Origin: Allobosea caraganae
Lineage (GTDB): Bacteria > Pseudomonadota > Alphaproteobacteria > Rhizobiales > Beijerinckiaceae
Assembly: GCF_003351345.1 (NCBI RefSeq)
Contig: NZ_QQTO01000035.1
Span: forward strand, 62,001-126,000
DNA length: 64,000 bases
Direction: 5' to 3'
Under the pieces are notes generated by a model that worked only from the letters and a program-made list of their open reading frames with translations, did no database searches and was not told the origin of the DNA. The position numbers and the translations under genes are program-made. How positions within the stretch are numbered: position 1 is the stretch's first letter; each line of letters opens with the position of its first letter. Positions 7,174-16,968 of the stretch are shown here, piece by piece.

Positions 7174-9692
7174 GCGATGCCCGTCAGCCGCGAGCCTTCG
7201 GGCTCGTCATTCTGCAGGAAGTAGCGGTCGGCCACCGCGCTCGATACGCCCATCAGCAACTGCTCGAACAGCAGGATGCTGGTCTTGTCGAGCCTTCCAG
7301 CCTCGGCGGTGCGGCATTCGGCGGCGAGCTTCAGAGCCAGCCGGCGCGGCGCTTCCAGCATTCCGTCCTCGCTCAGAGCCGGCAGCGTCGCGATCTCGGC
7401 ATCGAGGCGTTCGATCTGGAAGGCGACCGAGCGCGGATTGTAGGGGTCGAGCATGACGAGGTCGAGAACCGGCTGCAGCGCCGCCCCGAGCAGGTAGCGC
7501 GAGCGATAGGTGATCTGCGAGTCGGTCAGGTCGAGCAGCACGTCGAGGCTGTCGCTCGGCGCGTCCGACTCGGCGAAGTGGCGGGCGAAGCGGCAGGTCG
7601 CGATGCCGCGCTCGATCCGCCGGCCGATATCGAGGAAGCGCCAGCCGGCGCCGCGCACCATGTTCTCCTGGCTCAATCCCGAGAAGGCCGCGAGCGTCTT
7701 CAGCGCTGTGTCGGCGATCTCATAGGCCTCGCCCTCGCTGCGCATCTGCCTGGTGTCCAGCGTCAACTGCCGCTGCAGATCGCCGAAGAGCCGCCAGGCA
7801 TCGACCGAGAGGCGCTCGCGGATCACCGAGGCCGTGCGCCTGGCTTCGCGGACGGAGGCCAGCGCCGAGCCGTACTGGTTGGCATCGTGCAGGGCGGCGA
7901 GCGCCTGGGCGCTCGGCTTCTGCCCCTTGCCGCCGGGGGCCGAGCCCCAGGCGACCAGCAGGTTGGCGAGGCGGCGCAAGGTGTCGGCCCGGCCGGGCGT
8001 GGCGTCGTCGGCGTCGATCAGCCGGCCGAGCAGCGCCCGCACGGCCCTGAGCGTCGCCTCGGTGCGTTCGAGGTAGCGCCCCAGCCAGAACAGGTTGTCG
8101 GCCGCCCGGCTCGGCAGCACGCCGATGACGCGGCGGATGGTGATGCGGTCGGCGCTCGGCAGCAGGGTCACGGGCTCGACCGGCGCGTCGGAGGTCACCC
8201 AGACGTCGCTGGACCGAACGCCGCTCCTCATCGTCACGGCGCGCGCGTCGGGGTGGTCGGAGATGCGGCAGAAGCCGCCGGGCATGACGCGCCAGCCCTC
8301 GGGCGTCGCCGCGGCGAAGACGCGCAGGGTCACGGGCCGCGGCTGCAACCGGCCGTTCTGGAAGACCGGCATGGTCGAGAGCCGCACGACCTCCTGCCCG
8401 ACATAATCCTGCCCGCGCGCCTCGATGCGGGCGCGCAAGGCGTCGCGCTGGTCCGGCGGCAGCTCGCCCGCCAGGACCGTGCCTGAATCCAGCCCCTCGC
8501 CGGAGGCGCGGAAGGCGGGCGCGATGGTCATTTCGTCGAGCCGGTCGAGCACGATGTCGCGCTCACGCGGCTGGCCGCACCACCAGGTCGCGACATTCGG
8601 CAGGATCAGCTCCTCGCCGAGCAGCTGCCGCGCCAGCACGGGCAGGAAGCTCATCAGCGCGCGCGCCTCGACGGCGCCCGAGCCGAGGCCGTTGGCGATG
8701 TGGACGTTGCCGCGCCTGACCGCATGGACGAGCCCGGCGACGCCGAGCGCCGAGGCGGCGTTGAGTTCGAGCGGATCGGCGAAATCGCCGTCGATGCGCC
8801 GCCAGATCACGTCGGCGCGCTTCAGGCCGGCGATGGTGCGGACATGCACGCGCCCGTCGCGCATCAAGAGGTCGCCGCCCTCCACCAGCAGGAAGCCGAG
8901 ATAGCGGGCGAGATAGGCCTGCTCGAAATAGCTTTCGTTCAGCGGGCCCGGCGTCAGCAGGCAGATGCGCGGCTCGATCCGGCGCGAACTCGCGACCAGC
9001 CCGGCGCGGAAGCCCTGGAAGAAGGCGGCCAGCCGCTCGATGTTCATCGTCCGGAACAGGTCGGGGAAGGCGCGGGTCAGCGCCAGCCGGTTCTCCAGCG
9101 CGTAGCCGGCGCCCGAGGGCGCCTGCGTCCGGTCGCCGAGCACCCACCAGCGCCCGTCGGGGCCGCGGCCGAGATCGGCGGCGTAGAGCTGCAGGCTGCC
9201 GCCATTGGCCGTGCCGTGCAGGGGCCGCAAATAGTCGGGGCTGCCGGCGACGACGGCGGCCGGCAGCAGGCCCTTGGCGATGCTCTCGCCCGGCCCGTAG
9301 ACGTCATCCAGCACCGAGGCGAGCAACTGCGCGCGCTGCGCCACGCCGGCGGCGATGGTCTGCCACTCGGCGCCGGTGAGGATGAGCGGGACATGGTTCA
9401 GCGGCCAGGCCCGCTCGCCGGCGAGCGGGTCGCGCTCGTCGAGGTCGCCATGGACCCGGTAGGACACGCCGGTATCGCGCACGTGCCGGTCGGCCAGGCC
9501 GAAGCGCTGGCCGAGCTCGTCATGCGAGAGCGCGCTCCATTCCGTCAGGAACGGCTCCCAATGCGGCCTGATGCTGCCATCCGTCGCCATGAACTCGTCG
9601 AACGCGCCGGCGAGCGGACGATAATCCGCCAGCAGAGCGTTGCGCCGCTCCGCTTTCACGCGCGTCGACGGGGATCGGCCCTGGGCAGCCAT
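7170..9692 (-). CDS. Fused circularly permuted ATP-grasp and alpha-E domain protein
   Basis: An 840-residue protein. Residues about 50-510 match circularly permuted ATP-grasp type 2 proteins (LVEGGDLLMRDGRVHVRTI, then VIWRRIDGDFADPLEL, then NVHIANGLGSGAVEA). Residues about 525-825 match the all-helical alpha-E domain (SRAADNLFWLGRYLERTEATLRAVR). In many genomes the two domains are separate neighbouring genes; here they are one chain. ATP-grasp enzymes form amide bonds through acyl-phosphates, so a peptide-ligase-like reaction is expected. Known comparative work links this gene set with transglutaminases, and both flanking genes here are transglutaminases. Gaps are 9 bases upstream and a 4-base overlap downstream. 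Confidence 0.92.
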   Translation of the reverse strand: MAAQGRSPSTRVKAERRNALLADYRPLAGAFDEFMATDGSIRPHWEPFLTEWSALSHDELGQRFGLADRHVRDTGVSYRVHGDLDERDPLAGERAWPLNHVPLILTGAEWQTIAAGVAQRAQLLASVLDDVYGPGESIAKGLLPAAVVAGSPDYLRPLHGTANGGSLQLYAADLGRGPDGRWWVLGDRTQAPSGAGYALENRLALTRAFPDLFRTMNIERLAAFFQGFRAGLVASSRRIEPRICLLTPGPLNESYFEQAYLARYLGFLLVEGGDLLMRDGRVHVRTIAGLKRADVIWRRIDGDFADPLELNAASALGVAGLVHAVRRGNVHIANGLGSGAVEARALMSFLPVLARQLLGEELILPNVATWWCGQPRERDIVLDRLDEMTIAPAFRASGEGLDSGTVLAGELPPDQRDALRARIEARGQDYVGQEVVRLSTMPVFQNGRLQPRPVTLRVFAAATPEGWRVMPGGFCRISDHPDARAVTMRSGVRSSDVWVTSDAPVEPVTLLPSADRITIRRVIGVLPSRAADNLFWLGRYLERTEATLRAVRALLGRLIDADDATPGRADTLRRLANLLVAWGSAPGGKGQKPSAQALAALHDANQYGSALASVREARRTASVIRERLSVDAWRLFGDLQRQLTLDTRQMRSEGEAYEIADTALKTLAAFSGLSQENMVRGAGWRFLDIGRRIERGIATCRFARHFAESDAPSDSLDVLLDLTDSQITYRSRYLLGAALQPVLDLVMLDPYNPRSVAFQIERLDAEIATLPALSEDGMLEAPRRLALKLAAECRTAEAGRLDKTSILLFEQLLMGVSSAVADRYFLQNDEPEGSRLTGIA

Positions 9693-9701
9693 GTTGGCGG
9701 T

Positions 9702-12700
9702 CTAGACTCCGGGTGGTCGGCGCAGGTCCAATGTCAGCGGAAATTCCGGGCTGCGCTCGTCGGCCGGAATCGCCATGGGGCCGGGAGTATGGCCGATGGA
9801 TTCGAAACGGGCGAGACGGCGCGCCTCGGCTTCGTAGGAATTCACAGGCGGTGTCTCATAATTGCGCCCGCCGGGATGGGCGACATGGTAGACGCAGCCA
9901 CCGAGCGAGCGTCCGACCCAGGTGTCGACGATGTCGAAGGTCAGCGGCGCATGCACCGGGATCGTCGGGTGCAGGCCCGAGGCCGGCTGCCAGGCCTTGA
10001 AGCGCACGCCGGCGATCGCCTCGCCCGCGCCGCTCGTCGCCGTCATCGGCAGGCGCCGGCCATTGCAGGTGATGACGTGGCGGCCGGGCACGAGGCCGGT
10101 CGCCTTGACCTGCAGCCGCTCCACCGAGCTATCGACATAGCGCACGGTGCCGCCGATCGCGCCCTGCTCGCCCATCACGTGCCAGGGTTCGAGCGCCTGA
10201 CGCAGCTCCAGCTCGACGCCGCCATGCTCGACCTTGCCGTAGAACGGGAAGCGGAACTCCTGCTGCGCCTCGAACCAGACCGGGTCGAAGGCATAGCCGG
10301 CCCGCCCGAGGTCGGCGAGGACCTCGCGGAAATCCTGCCAGGCCATCTCGGGCAGCATGAAGCGATCGTGCAGGCTGGTGCCCCAGCGCACCAGCTTGCC
10401 CTCCTGCGGCTCGCGCCAGAACCAGGCGATCAGCGCCCGCACGAGCAGTTGCTGCGCCAGCGACATGCGCGCGTCCGGCGGCATCTCGAAGGAGCGGAAC
10501 TCGACCAGCCCGAGCCGGCCGGTCGGGCCATCAGGCGAATAGAGCTTGTCGATGCAGATCTCGCTGCGGTGCGTGTTGCCGGAGACGTCGACCAGCAGGT
10601 TGCGGAAGAGGCGGTCGACCAGCCAGAGCGGGATCGAGGGCTCGCCCGGCTTCGGCACCATCGCAAGCGCGATCTCGAGCTCGTAGAGCTGGTCGTGCCG
10701 GGCCTCGTCGACGCGCGGCGCCTGGCTGGTCGGGCCGATGAACAGCCCGGAGAACAGGTAGGACAGCGAGGGGTGGCGCTGCCAGTACAGGATGATGCTC
10801 TTCAGCAGGTCGGGCCGGCGCAGGAACGGGCTGTCGGGCGGCGTCACGCCGCCGAGCACGACGTGGTTGCCGCCGCCGGTGCCGGTGTGGCGCCCGTCGA
10901 CCATGAACTTCTCGGCGCAGAGCTTCGCCTGACGCGCTTCCTCGTAGACGCCGCGCGTGATCGCGACCGCGTCCTGCCAGCTCTTCGCCGGATGGATGTT
11001 GACCTCGATCACGCCGGGGTCGGGCGTGACCTTGATGACGTTCAGCCGCGGGTCGTGCGGCGGCGGGTAACCCTCGATATGCACGGCCTGGCCCTCGCGC
11101 TCGGCCACCGCCTCGATGCTGCCGATCAGGTCGAGATAATCCTCCAGCCGCTCGACCGGCGGCAGGAAGATGCACAGGATGTTGTCGCGGACCTCGATGC
11201 TGAGCGCGGTGCGGACATGCTCGCGGCCGATCTCCTGCTCGACGCGGTCCTGGCCGTTGGCGGCGGCTTGCTCGCCCGGGCGCGACATCTGCGCCGGACC
11301 GCTCGGCGGCGCCGGCTCGGCGCTGAAGTCGATGGCGGCCGGGCCCGGCGCGGGCAGCGGGCCGCGCGACTCCATCGGGTCCTGCTCGTGGATATGCGGG
11401 TACTCGGCCTCGGGCACGACCGGCAGCGAGCCGAGTGGCAGGCGGTACCCGACCGGTGAATCGCCCGGCACGAGGAAGAGCTTGCCGCGCCGCAGCGTCC
11501 ACTTCTCCGAGCGCCAGCGCCGGTCGCCGGCCTGGCTCTGCCAGCGCTGCACGGGGATGACGTAGCCGCGCGGATTGCCGAGCCCGAGCTGGAAGACATG
11601 CGCCATCCGCGCCCGCTCCTCCGGGTCGGCCAGGCGGGGGTCGAGCGGGTCGACGTTCTCGGGAAGCTGGGCCTCCTTCAGCAGCCAGTGGCCGGTATCC
11701 TCATAGGCCGGCAGCACGTATTCGGCGCCGAGCCCGAGCGTCTCGGACAATTCCGCCGCCAGCGCCTCGGCGTCGCGGATCGAGGCCGCGGTCTCCAGCT
11801 CGCGGTCGCCGCCGGTCATGGCGCCGGGCTCGCGGGCGATCAGCTCGGCATTGCGCCAGATCGGCTCGCCATCTTCCCGCCAGTACAGCGCGAAGGCCCA
11901 GCGCGGCAGGCTCTCGCCCGGATACCACTTGCCCTGGCCGTAGTGCAGCATGCCGCCCGGCGCGAAACGCTCGCGCAGCTTGCGGATCAACTCGTCGGCG
12001 AGCCGGCGCTTGGTCGGGCCGACGGCGGCCGTGTTCCACTCGTCGCCGGACTGGTCGTCGACCGAGACGAAGGTCGGCTCGCCGCCCATGGTCAGGCGCA
12101 CGTCCTGCGCCCTCAGGTCGGCATCGACCCTCTCGCCGAGCTTGTCGAGATCGAGCCAAGATTCCTCCGAGAAGGGCAGGGTGATGCGCGGCACCTCGTG
12201 CACGCGCTCGACGCTCATCGCGAACTCGAAGGTCGTCTCGGCATAGCTCGCCAAGCCGCTGACCGGCGCGGCCGAGCGGAAATGCGGCGTCGCCGCCAGC
12301 GGCAGGTGGCCTTCGCCGGTCAGCAGGCCCGAGGTCGGGTCGAGGCCGATCCAGCCCGCGCCAGGAATGTAGACCTCGGCCCAGGCGTGCAGGTCGGTGA
12401 AGTCCTTGTCGGTGCCGCGCGGCCCTTCGAGCGGGTCGATATCGGCCTTCATCTGGATCAGGTAGCCCGAGACGAAGCGCGCCGCGAAGCCGAGATGCCG
12501 CAGGATCTGGACCAGCAGCCAGCTCGTGTCGCGGCAGGAGCCGGACGTGAGCTGAAGCGTCAGCTCGGGATCCTGCACGCCCGGCTCCATGCGGATGCCG
12601 TAGGCGATCGCGCGCTGCAGCCTGGCGTTGAGGTCGACGATGAAGTTGACCGTGTTGCTGTGCTCGCGCGGCATCTCGGCGAGGTACTTCGCCAGCAGCG

Positions 12701-13073
12701 GCCCAGGCGTCTCCGTCACCAGATAGGGCGCGAGCTCGGCCCGCAGCTCCTCCGGATAGGCGAAGGGGAAGGTCTCGGCGTCGGTCTCGACGAAGAAGTC
12801 GAACGGGTTGATGATCGAGAGCTCGGTGACGAGGTCGACCTCGATGCGGAACTCCGTCACCGGCTCGGGAAAGACGAAGCGCGCCAGCCAGTTGCCGCTC
12901 GGGTCCTGCTGCCAGTTCACGAAATGCTCGGCCGGCGTCACCTTGAGCGAATAGCTCTTGATCGCCGCCCGGCAATGGGGCGCCGGCCTCAGCCTGATGA
13001 TCTGCGGGCCCAGCGTGACCGGGCGGTCATAGCGGTAATGGGTGAGGTGGTTCAGCGCGGCGATGATGGCCAA
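9702..13073 (-). CDS. Large transglutaminase-like protein with DUF2126
   Basis: A 1123-residue protein, first gene of the minus-strand operon. I chose the TTG at 13073 because the protein then starts LAIIAALNHLTHYRYDRPV, the usual family beginning; an open extension to 13328 has no similarity and would run into the divergent gene's start. The N-terminal domain is followed by a transglutaminase core with Cys in GSCRDTSWLL (about residue 178), His in LHAWAEVYIPG, and Asp in GWIGLDPTSGL. From about residue 330 to the end lies the DUF2126 region (MGGEPTFVSVDDQ, HYGQGKWYPGE, GGGNHVVLGG). No signal peptide. The function is not established; its partners suggest synthesis or remodelling of an amide-linked product. 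Confidence 0.9.
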   Translation of the reverse strand: MAIIAALNHLTHYRYDRPVTLGPQIIRLRPAPHCRAAIKSYSLKVTPAEHFVNWQQDPSGNWLARFVFPEPVTEFRIEVDLVTELSIINPFDFFVETDAETFPFAYPEELRAELAPYLVTETPGPLLAKYLAEMPREHSNTVNFIVDLNARLQRAIAYGIRMEPGVQDPELTLQLTSGSCRDTSWLLVQILRHLGFAARFVSGYLIQMKADIDPLEGPRGTDKDFTDLHAWAEVYIPGAGWIGLDPTSGLLTGEGHLPLAATPHFRSAAPVSGLASYAETTFEFAMSVERVHEVPRITLPFSEESWLDLDKLGERVDADLRAQDVRLTMGGEPTFVSVDDQSGDEWNTAAVGPTKRRLADELIRKLRERFAPGGMLHYGQGKWYPGESLPRWAFALYWREDGEPIWRNAELIAREPGAMTGGDRELETAASIRDAEALAAELSETLGLGAEYVLPAYEDTGHWLLKEAQLPENVDPLDPRLADPEERARMAHVFQLGLGNPRGYVIPVQRWQSQAGDRRWRSEKWTLRRGKLFLVPGDSPVGYRLPLGSLPVVPEAEYPHIHEQDPMESRGPLPAPGPAAIDFSAEPAPPSGPAQMSRPGEQAAANGQDRVEQEIGREHVRTALSIEVRDNILCIFLPPVERLEDYLDLIGSIEAVAEREGQAVHIEGYPPPHDPRLNVIKVTPDPGVIEVNIHPAKSWQDAVAITRGVYEEARQAKLCAEKFMVDGRHTGTGGGNHVVLGGVTPPDSPFLRRPDLLKSIILYWQRHPSLSYLFSGLFIGPTSQAPRVDEARHDQLYELEIALAMVPKPGEPSIPLWLVDRLFRNLLVDVSGNTHRSEICIDKLYSPDGPTGRLGLVEFRSFEMPPDARMSLAQQLLVRALIAWFWREPQEGKLVRWGTSLHDRFMLPEMAWQDFREVLADLGRAGYAFDPVWFEAQQEFRFPFYGKVEHGGVELELRQALEPWHVMGEQGAIGGTVRYVDSSVERLQVKATGLVPGRHVITCNGRRLPMTATSGAGEAIAGVRFKAWQPASGLHPTIPVHAPLTFDIVDTWVGRSLGGCVYHVAHPGGRNYETPPVNSYEAEARRLARFESIGHTPGPMAIPADERSPEFPLTLDLRRPPGV

Positions 13074-13326
13074 GGGCGGGCACCTGCTTTTGTTCGCGAT
13101 AACCGGAGGCCCGGCCTCAATACGATAGCGATGCAGAGTAGGGCAGCAAAGCCGGGCTCGGCGCAAGATTGCACGGGGATTGGGCATCCGTGCACACGAA
13201 CTGAGCGATATGGCCCTTCCAAAGCGCGCCGGGGTTGGCGATACGCTGGACATCATCGGCGATCTGGTTCCAGATTGAGCCCAATGGGCGCGAGACGCCC
13301 ACGCAACGAAACCACGGGGATTTTCC

Positions 13327-14916
13327 ATGCGTCATGTAGCGAAACTGGTAGCGGCTTCCGCCTTTGCCGCGTTGATGACGGCGCCCGTCCTGGCCCAGAC
13401 GCCGAAGGACGCGATCGTCATGGCCAAGCAGATCGACGACATCATCTCGCTCGATCCGGCCGAGGCCTTCGAGTTCTCGGGCGTCGAAGTCGGCGCCAAC
13501 GTCTACGACAAGCTGATGGGCGTCGACCTGAAGAACAACAACGCGCTGGTCGGCGAGCTCGCCCAGAGCTGGACCGTCAGCCCCGACAACCTGACCTACA
13601 CCTTCAAGCTGCGCCCCGGCGTCAAGTTCCACTCCGGCAACGCGCTGACCGCCGCCGACGTGGTCTACTCCTTCCAGCGGGCGGTCACGCTCAACAAGTC
13701 GCCCGGCTTCATCCTGGCCCAGTTCGGCTTCAGCAAGGACAACGTCCTTGAGAAGGTGAAGGCGACCGACGACGCCACGCTGGTCGTCACCGTCTCCAAG
13801 CCCTTCGCGCCGACCTTCTTCCTCAACTGCCTGACCTCCGGCGTCGCCTCGATCGTCGACTCGAAGCTGGTCAAGGCCAATGAGAAGGACGGCGATTTCG
13901 GCAATGCCTGGCTCAAGCTGAACTCGGCCGGCTCTGGCGCCTACAAGGTCCGCGCCTACCGCCCGAACGAGCAATATGCGCTCGACGCCAACGAGGCCTG
14001 GTACAAGGGCGCGCCGAAGAACAAGCGCGTCATCGTCCGCCACGTCGCCGAGCCGGCCTCGCAGCGCCTGCTGCTGGAGAAGGGCGATGTCGACATCGCC
14101 CGCAACCTCTCGAAGGACCAGCTCGCCGCGGTGAAGAGCAACGCCAATGTCGAGATCGTCCAGGGCGACAAGGGCTACATCCTCTATCTCGGCCTGAACC
14201 AGAAGAACCCGAACCTCGCCAAGCCCGAGGTGCGCGAGGCGCTGAAGTACCTGGTCGATTACGACTCGATCGAGCGCAACATCGTCGAGGGCACCTATAA
14301 GGGCCACGAGTCGTTCCTGCCCAAGGGCTTCCTCGGCGCCATCACCGACAAGCCCTACAAGTTCGACCCCGCCAAGGCGAAGGAGCTGCTCGCCAAGGCC
14401 GGCCTGCCGAACGGCTTCACCGTCACTATGGACACCCGCTCGGTCAACCCGATCACCGACATCGCGCAGGCGGTGCAGTCGACCTGGGCCCAGGCCGGCA
14501 TCAAGCTCGAGCTCATCCCGGGCGACGGCAAGCAGACCCTGACCAAGTACCGCGCCCGCACCCACGACATCTATATCGGCCAGTGGGGCCCGGACTATCT
14601 CGATCCGCACACCAATGCCGAGACCTTCGCCATCAACGAGGATAACGGCGAGGAGGCGAAGTCGAAGACCCTGGCCTGGCGCAACGCCTGGGACATCCCG
14701 GCCATGACCAAGGTCACCCAGGCCGCGGTGCTGGAGAGCAGCGCCGAGAAGCGCAAAGCCGAGTACGAGGGCCTGCAGCGCGAGCACCAGAAGGTCTCGC
14801 CCTTCGTCATCATGTTCCAGCAGGTCGAGGTCTCGGCCGACCGCAAGGGCATCAGCGGCTGGGCCATCGGCCCGAGCTCCGACACCAACTTCTACGCCCC
14901 CATCGTCAAGAACTGA
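13327..14916 (+). CDS. Peptide/nickel-type ABC transporter substrate-binding protein (system 1)
   Basis: A 529-residue family-5 solute-binding protein. The signal peptide is MRHVAKLVAASAFAALMTAPV with probable cleavage after LAQ-type residues near 23. The body has the family features SLDPAEAFEFSG, LAQSWTVSPDNLTYTFKLRPGVKFHSGN and TAADVVYSFQR. It is the first gene of a five-gene transporter set (binding protein, two permeases, two ATPases). A GGGGA ribosome site precedes the ATG. It is divergent from the large transglutaminase gene. Ligand is unknown: dipeptides, oligopeptides or other small molecules are all possible for the family. Confidence 0.94.
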   Translation: MRHVAKLVAASAFAALMTAPVLAQTPKDAIVMAKQIDDIISLDPAEAFEFSGVEVGANVYDKLMGVDLKNNNALVGELAQSWTVSPDNLTYTFKLRPGVKFHSGNALTAADVVYSFQRAVTLNKSPGFILAQFGFSKDNVLEKVKATDDATLVVTVSKPFAPTFFLNCLTSGVASIVDSKLVKANEKDGDFGNAWLKLNSAGSGAYKVRAYRPNEQYALDANEAWYKGAPKNKRVIVRHVAEPASQRLLLEKGDVDIARNLSKDQLAAVKSNANVEIVQGDKGYILYLGLNQKNPNLAKPEVREALKYLVDYDSIERNIVEGTYKGHESFLPKGFLGAITDKPYKFDPAKAKELLAKAGLPNGFTVTMDTRSVNPITDIAQAVQSTWAQAGIKLELIPGDGKQTLTKYRARTHDIYIGQWGPDYLDPHTNAETFAINEDNGEEAKSKTLAWRNAWDIPAMTKVTQAAVLESSAEKRKAEYEGLQREHQKVSPFVIMFQQVEVSADRKGISGWAIGPSSDTNFYAPIVKN

Positions 14917-14934
14917 GCCCACGGCTCCGATATC

Positions 14935-14964
14935 CCCGCCGCGACCTCACCAGGTCGCGGCGGG
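14935..14964 (+). terminator. Strong hairpin after binding-protein gene 1
   Basis: A perfect 13-base-pair stem (left arm CCCGCCGCGACCT) with a 4-base loop CACC begins 19 bases after the stop codon. No run of T follows beyond CTTCTTGC. It lies inside the transporter operon, so it more likely limits read-through or protects the upstream mRNA, giving more binding protein than permease, than ends the operon fully. Confidence 0.65.
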
Positions 14965-15024
14965 CTTCTTGCTATTTCCGAAAAGCGCCCGGTCCCGGGC
15001 GGCAGCGTGAATTCGGTCGGTTGA

Positions 15025-16071
15025 ATGGCGTCATCGCGTGAGACATGGGCGGGTTGGTCGACCCGCTGGGGCAGGATCGCCGGGCGAGAGCTCACCACGG
15101 TCGCGATCACCATGTTCGGCCTGTTGCTGGTGACCTTCCTGATCGCCCGCGTCATCCCGATCGACCCGGTGCTCGCGGTCGTCGGCGACAATGCCAGGCC
15201 CGACGTCTACGAGAAGGCGCGGCTCGACCTTGGGCTCGACAAGCCGCTCTGGCAGCAATTCGTCATCTATATCGGCAAGGTCTTCACCGGCAATCTCGGC
15301 ACCTCGGTGCTGACGGCGCAGGCCGTGACCGAGGACATCAAGCGCGTCTTCCCGGCGACGCTGGAGCTGGCGACGCTCGGCACCATGATCGGCGTTTCGC
15401 TCGGCATTCCGCTCGGCGTGCTCGCCGCGGTCTACCAGGGCCGCTGGCCCGATCAGGTCGCCCGCGTCATCGGCCTGTTCGGCTACTCCATCCCGGTCTT
15501 CTGGCTCGGCCTGATGGGGCTCCTGCTGTTCTACGCCAAGCTCGGCTGGGTCGGCGGACCCGGTCGCATCGGCGTCGCCTGGCAGGATTTCGTCACGCCG
15601 GTCACCGGCGTGCTGCTGATCGACGCTGCCATGCAGGGCGAGTGGGAGGCGTTCTGGGACGGCTTCTCGCACCTCATCCTGCCCTCGGCCGTGCTCGGCC
15701 TCTACAGCCTCGCCTATGTCAGCCGCATGACCCGCAGCTTCATGATCACCGAGCTGCAGCAGCAATACGTCATCGCCGCCCGCGTGAAGGGCATGTCGGA
15801 GGCCCGCGTGATCTGGCGTCATGCGCTGCGCAACGCCTTCGTGCCGCTGGTCACCGTGATCGCGCTCTCCTACGCGCACCTGCTCGAAGGCTCGGTGCTG
15901 ACCGAGACGATCTTCGCCTGGCCGGGCCTGGGCCGCTACATCACCAACGCCCTGCTCAACGCCGACATGAACGCCGTGCTCGGCGGCACCCTGGTGATCG
16001 GCGCGGTCTTCATCGGCGTGAACCTGTTCTCCGACATTCTCGGCCGTCTGGTCGATCCCAGGACGCGGTGA
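15025..16071 (+). CDS. ABC transporter permease, DppB type (system 1)
   Basis: A 348-residue inner-membrane permease with about six membrane segments, the first at FGLLLVTFLIARVIPIDPV. The large periplasmic region after the first helix (VGDNARPDVYEKARLDLGLDKPLWQQF) and the ATPase-coupling EAA-type loop (VIAARVKGMSEARVIWRHALRNAFVPL) are typical DppB features. ATG at 15025 has a weak ribosome site. It is followed after 5 bases by the second permease gene. Confidence 0.94.
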   Translation: MASSRETWAGWSTRWGRIAGRELTTVAITMFGLLLVTFLIARVIPIDPVLAVVGDNARPDVYEKARLDLGLDKPLWQQFVIYIGKVFTGNLGTSVLTAQAVTEDIKRVFPATLELATLGTMIGVSLGIPLGVLAAVYQGRWPDQVARVIGLFGYSIPVFWLGLMGLLLFYAKLGWVGGPGRIGVAWQDFVTPVTGVLLIDAAMQGEWEAFWDGFSHLILPSAVLGLYSLAYVSRMTRSFMITELQQQYVIAARVKGMSEARVIWRHALRNAFVPLVTVIALSYAHLLEGSVLTETIFAWPGLGRYITNALLNADMNAVLGGTLVIGAVFIGVNLFSDILGRLVDPRTR

Positions 16072-16076
16072 GCCCG

Positions 16077-16967
16077 ATGAGCACCTGGACCGAATACCTC
16101 GTCACCGATTCCCCCGCCTCGCGCCGGCAGGCCAAGCTCGGCCAGCTCTACCGGCAATGGCTCGCCTTCCGGCGCAACGCGCTTGCGGTCATCGGGCTTT
16201 GCATCGTCGTCGCGCTGCTGCTGATCGCCGCCTTCGCGCCGCTGATCGCGACCCAGGACCCGCTGCTGCAAAATCTCGACGGCCGCCTGCTGCCGCCCTC
16301 CGCCGCCCATTGGTTCGGCACGGATTCGCTTGGCCGCGACATCTATAGCCGCATCGTCTACGGCGCCCGCGTCACCCTGGTCATCGTCATGCTCGTCGTC
16401 ATCACGGTCGGGCCGCTCGGCCTCTTGATCGGCGCGGCCTCGGGCTATCTCGGTGGCTGGGTCGACCGGCTGCTGATGCGCATCACCGACGTCTTCCTCG
16501 CCTTTCCCCGCCTTGTGCTGGCGCTGGCCTTCGTCGCGGCGCTCGGGCCGGGGCTGGAGAACGCGGTCATCGCCATCGCCTTCACCGCCTGGCCGCCCTA
16601 TGCCCGCGTCGCCCGGGCGGAGACGCTGATCATCCGCAATCAGGACTACATCTCGGCCGTGCGCCTGCAGGGCGGCTCGCAATGGCGCATCGTGCTCAGG
16701 CATGTCGTGCCGATGTGCCTGCCCTCGCTGATCGTGCGCACCACGCTCGACATGGCCGGCATCATCCTCACCGCCGCCGGCCTCGGCTTCCTCGGGCTGG
16801 GCGCGCAGCCGCCGATCCCGGAATGGGGCGCGATGATCTCGGCGGGGCGCGAGCAGATCTTCGACCAATGGTGGGTCGCGACCTTCCCGGGCCTCGCCAT
16901 CTGCATCGTCGCGCTCGGCTTCAACCTGCTCGGCGACGGGCTGCGCGACGTCATGGATGCGAGGTGA
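16077..16967 (+). CDS. ABC transporter permease, DppC type (system 1)
   Basis: A 296-residue inner-membrane permease. The cytoplasmic N-terminus precedes the first helix (ALAVIGLCIVVALLLIAAFAPLIA), and the next segment contains HWFGTDSLGRDIYSRIVYGAR, the standard DppC signature. The coupling loop reads DYISAVRLQGGSQWRIVLRHVVPMC, and the end FNLLGDGLRDVMDAR is typical. It pairs with the preceding DppB-type permease. The ATPase gene follows at once. Confidence 0.94.
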   Translation: MSTWTEYLVTDSPASRRQAKLGQLYRQWLAFRRNALAVIGLCIVVALLLIAAFAPLIATQDPLLQNLDGRLLPPSAAHWFGTDSLGRDIYSRIVYGARVTLVIVMLVVITVGPLGLLIGAASGYLGGWVDRLLMRITDVFLAFPRLVLALAFVAALGPGLENAVIAIAFTAWPPYARVARAETLIIRNQDYISAVRLQGGSQWRIVLRHVVPMCLPSLIVRTTLDMAGIILTAAGLGFLGLGAQPPIPEWGAMISAGREQIFDQWWVATFPGLAICIVALGFNLLGDGLRDVMDAR

Positions 16968-16968
16968 G

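Noticed and set aside
8700..11459. 919-codon plus-strand open frame over the ATP-grasp and transglutaminase genes
   Set aside because: Shadow of two well-supported minus-strand genes; no recognisable motif and no ribosome site.
13074..13328. N-terminal extension of the large transglutaminase gene
   Set aside because: The extra 85 codons have no family similarity, would overlap the divergent binding-protein start, and the TTG at 13073 gives the normal family N-terminus.
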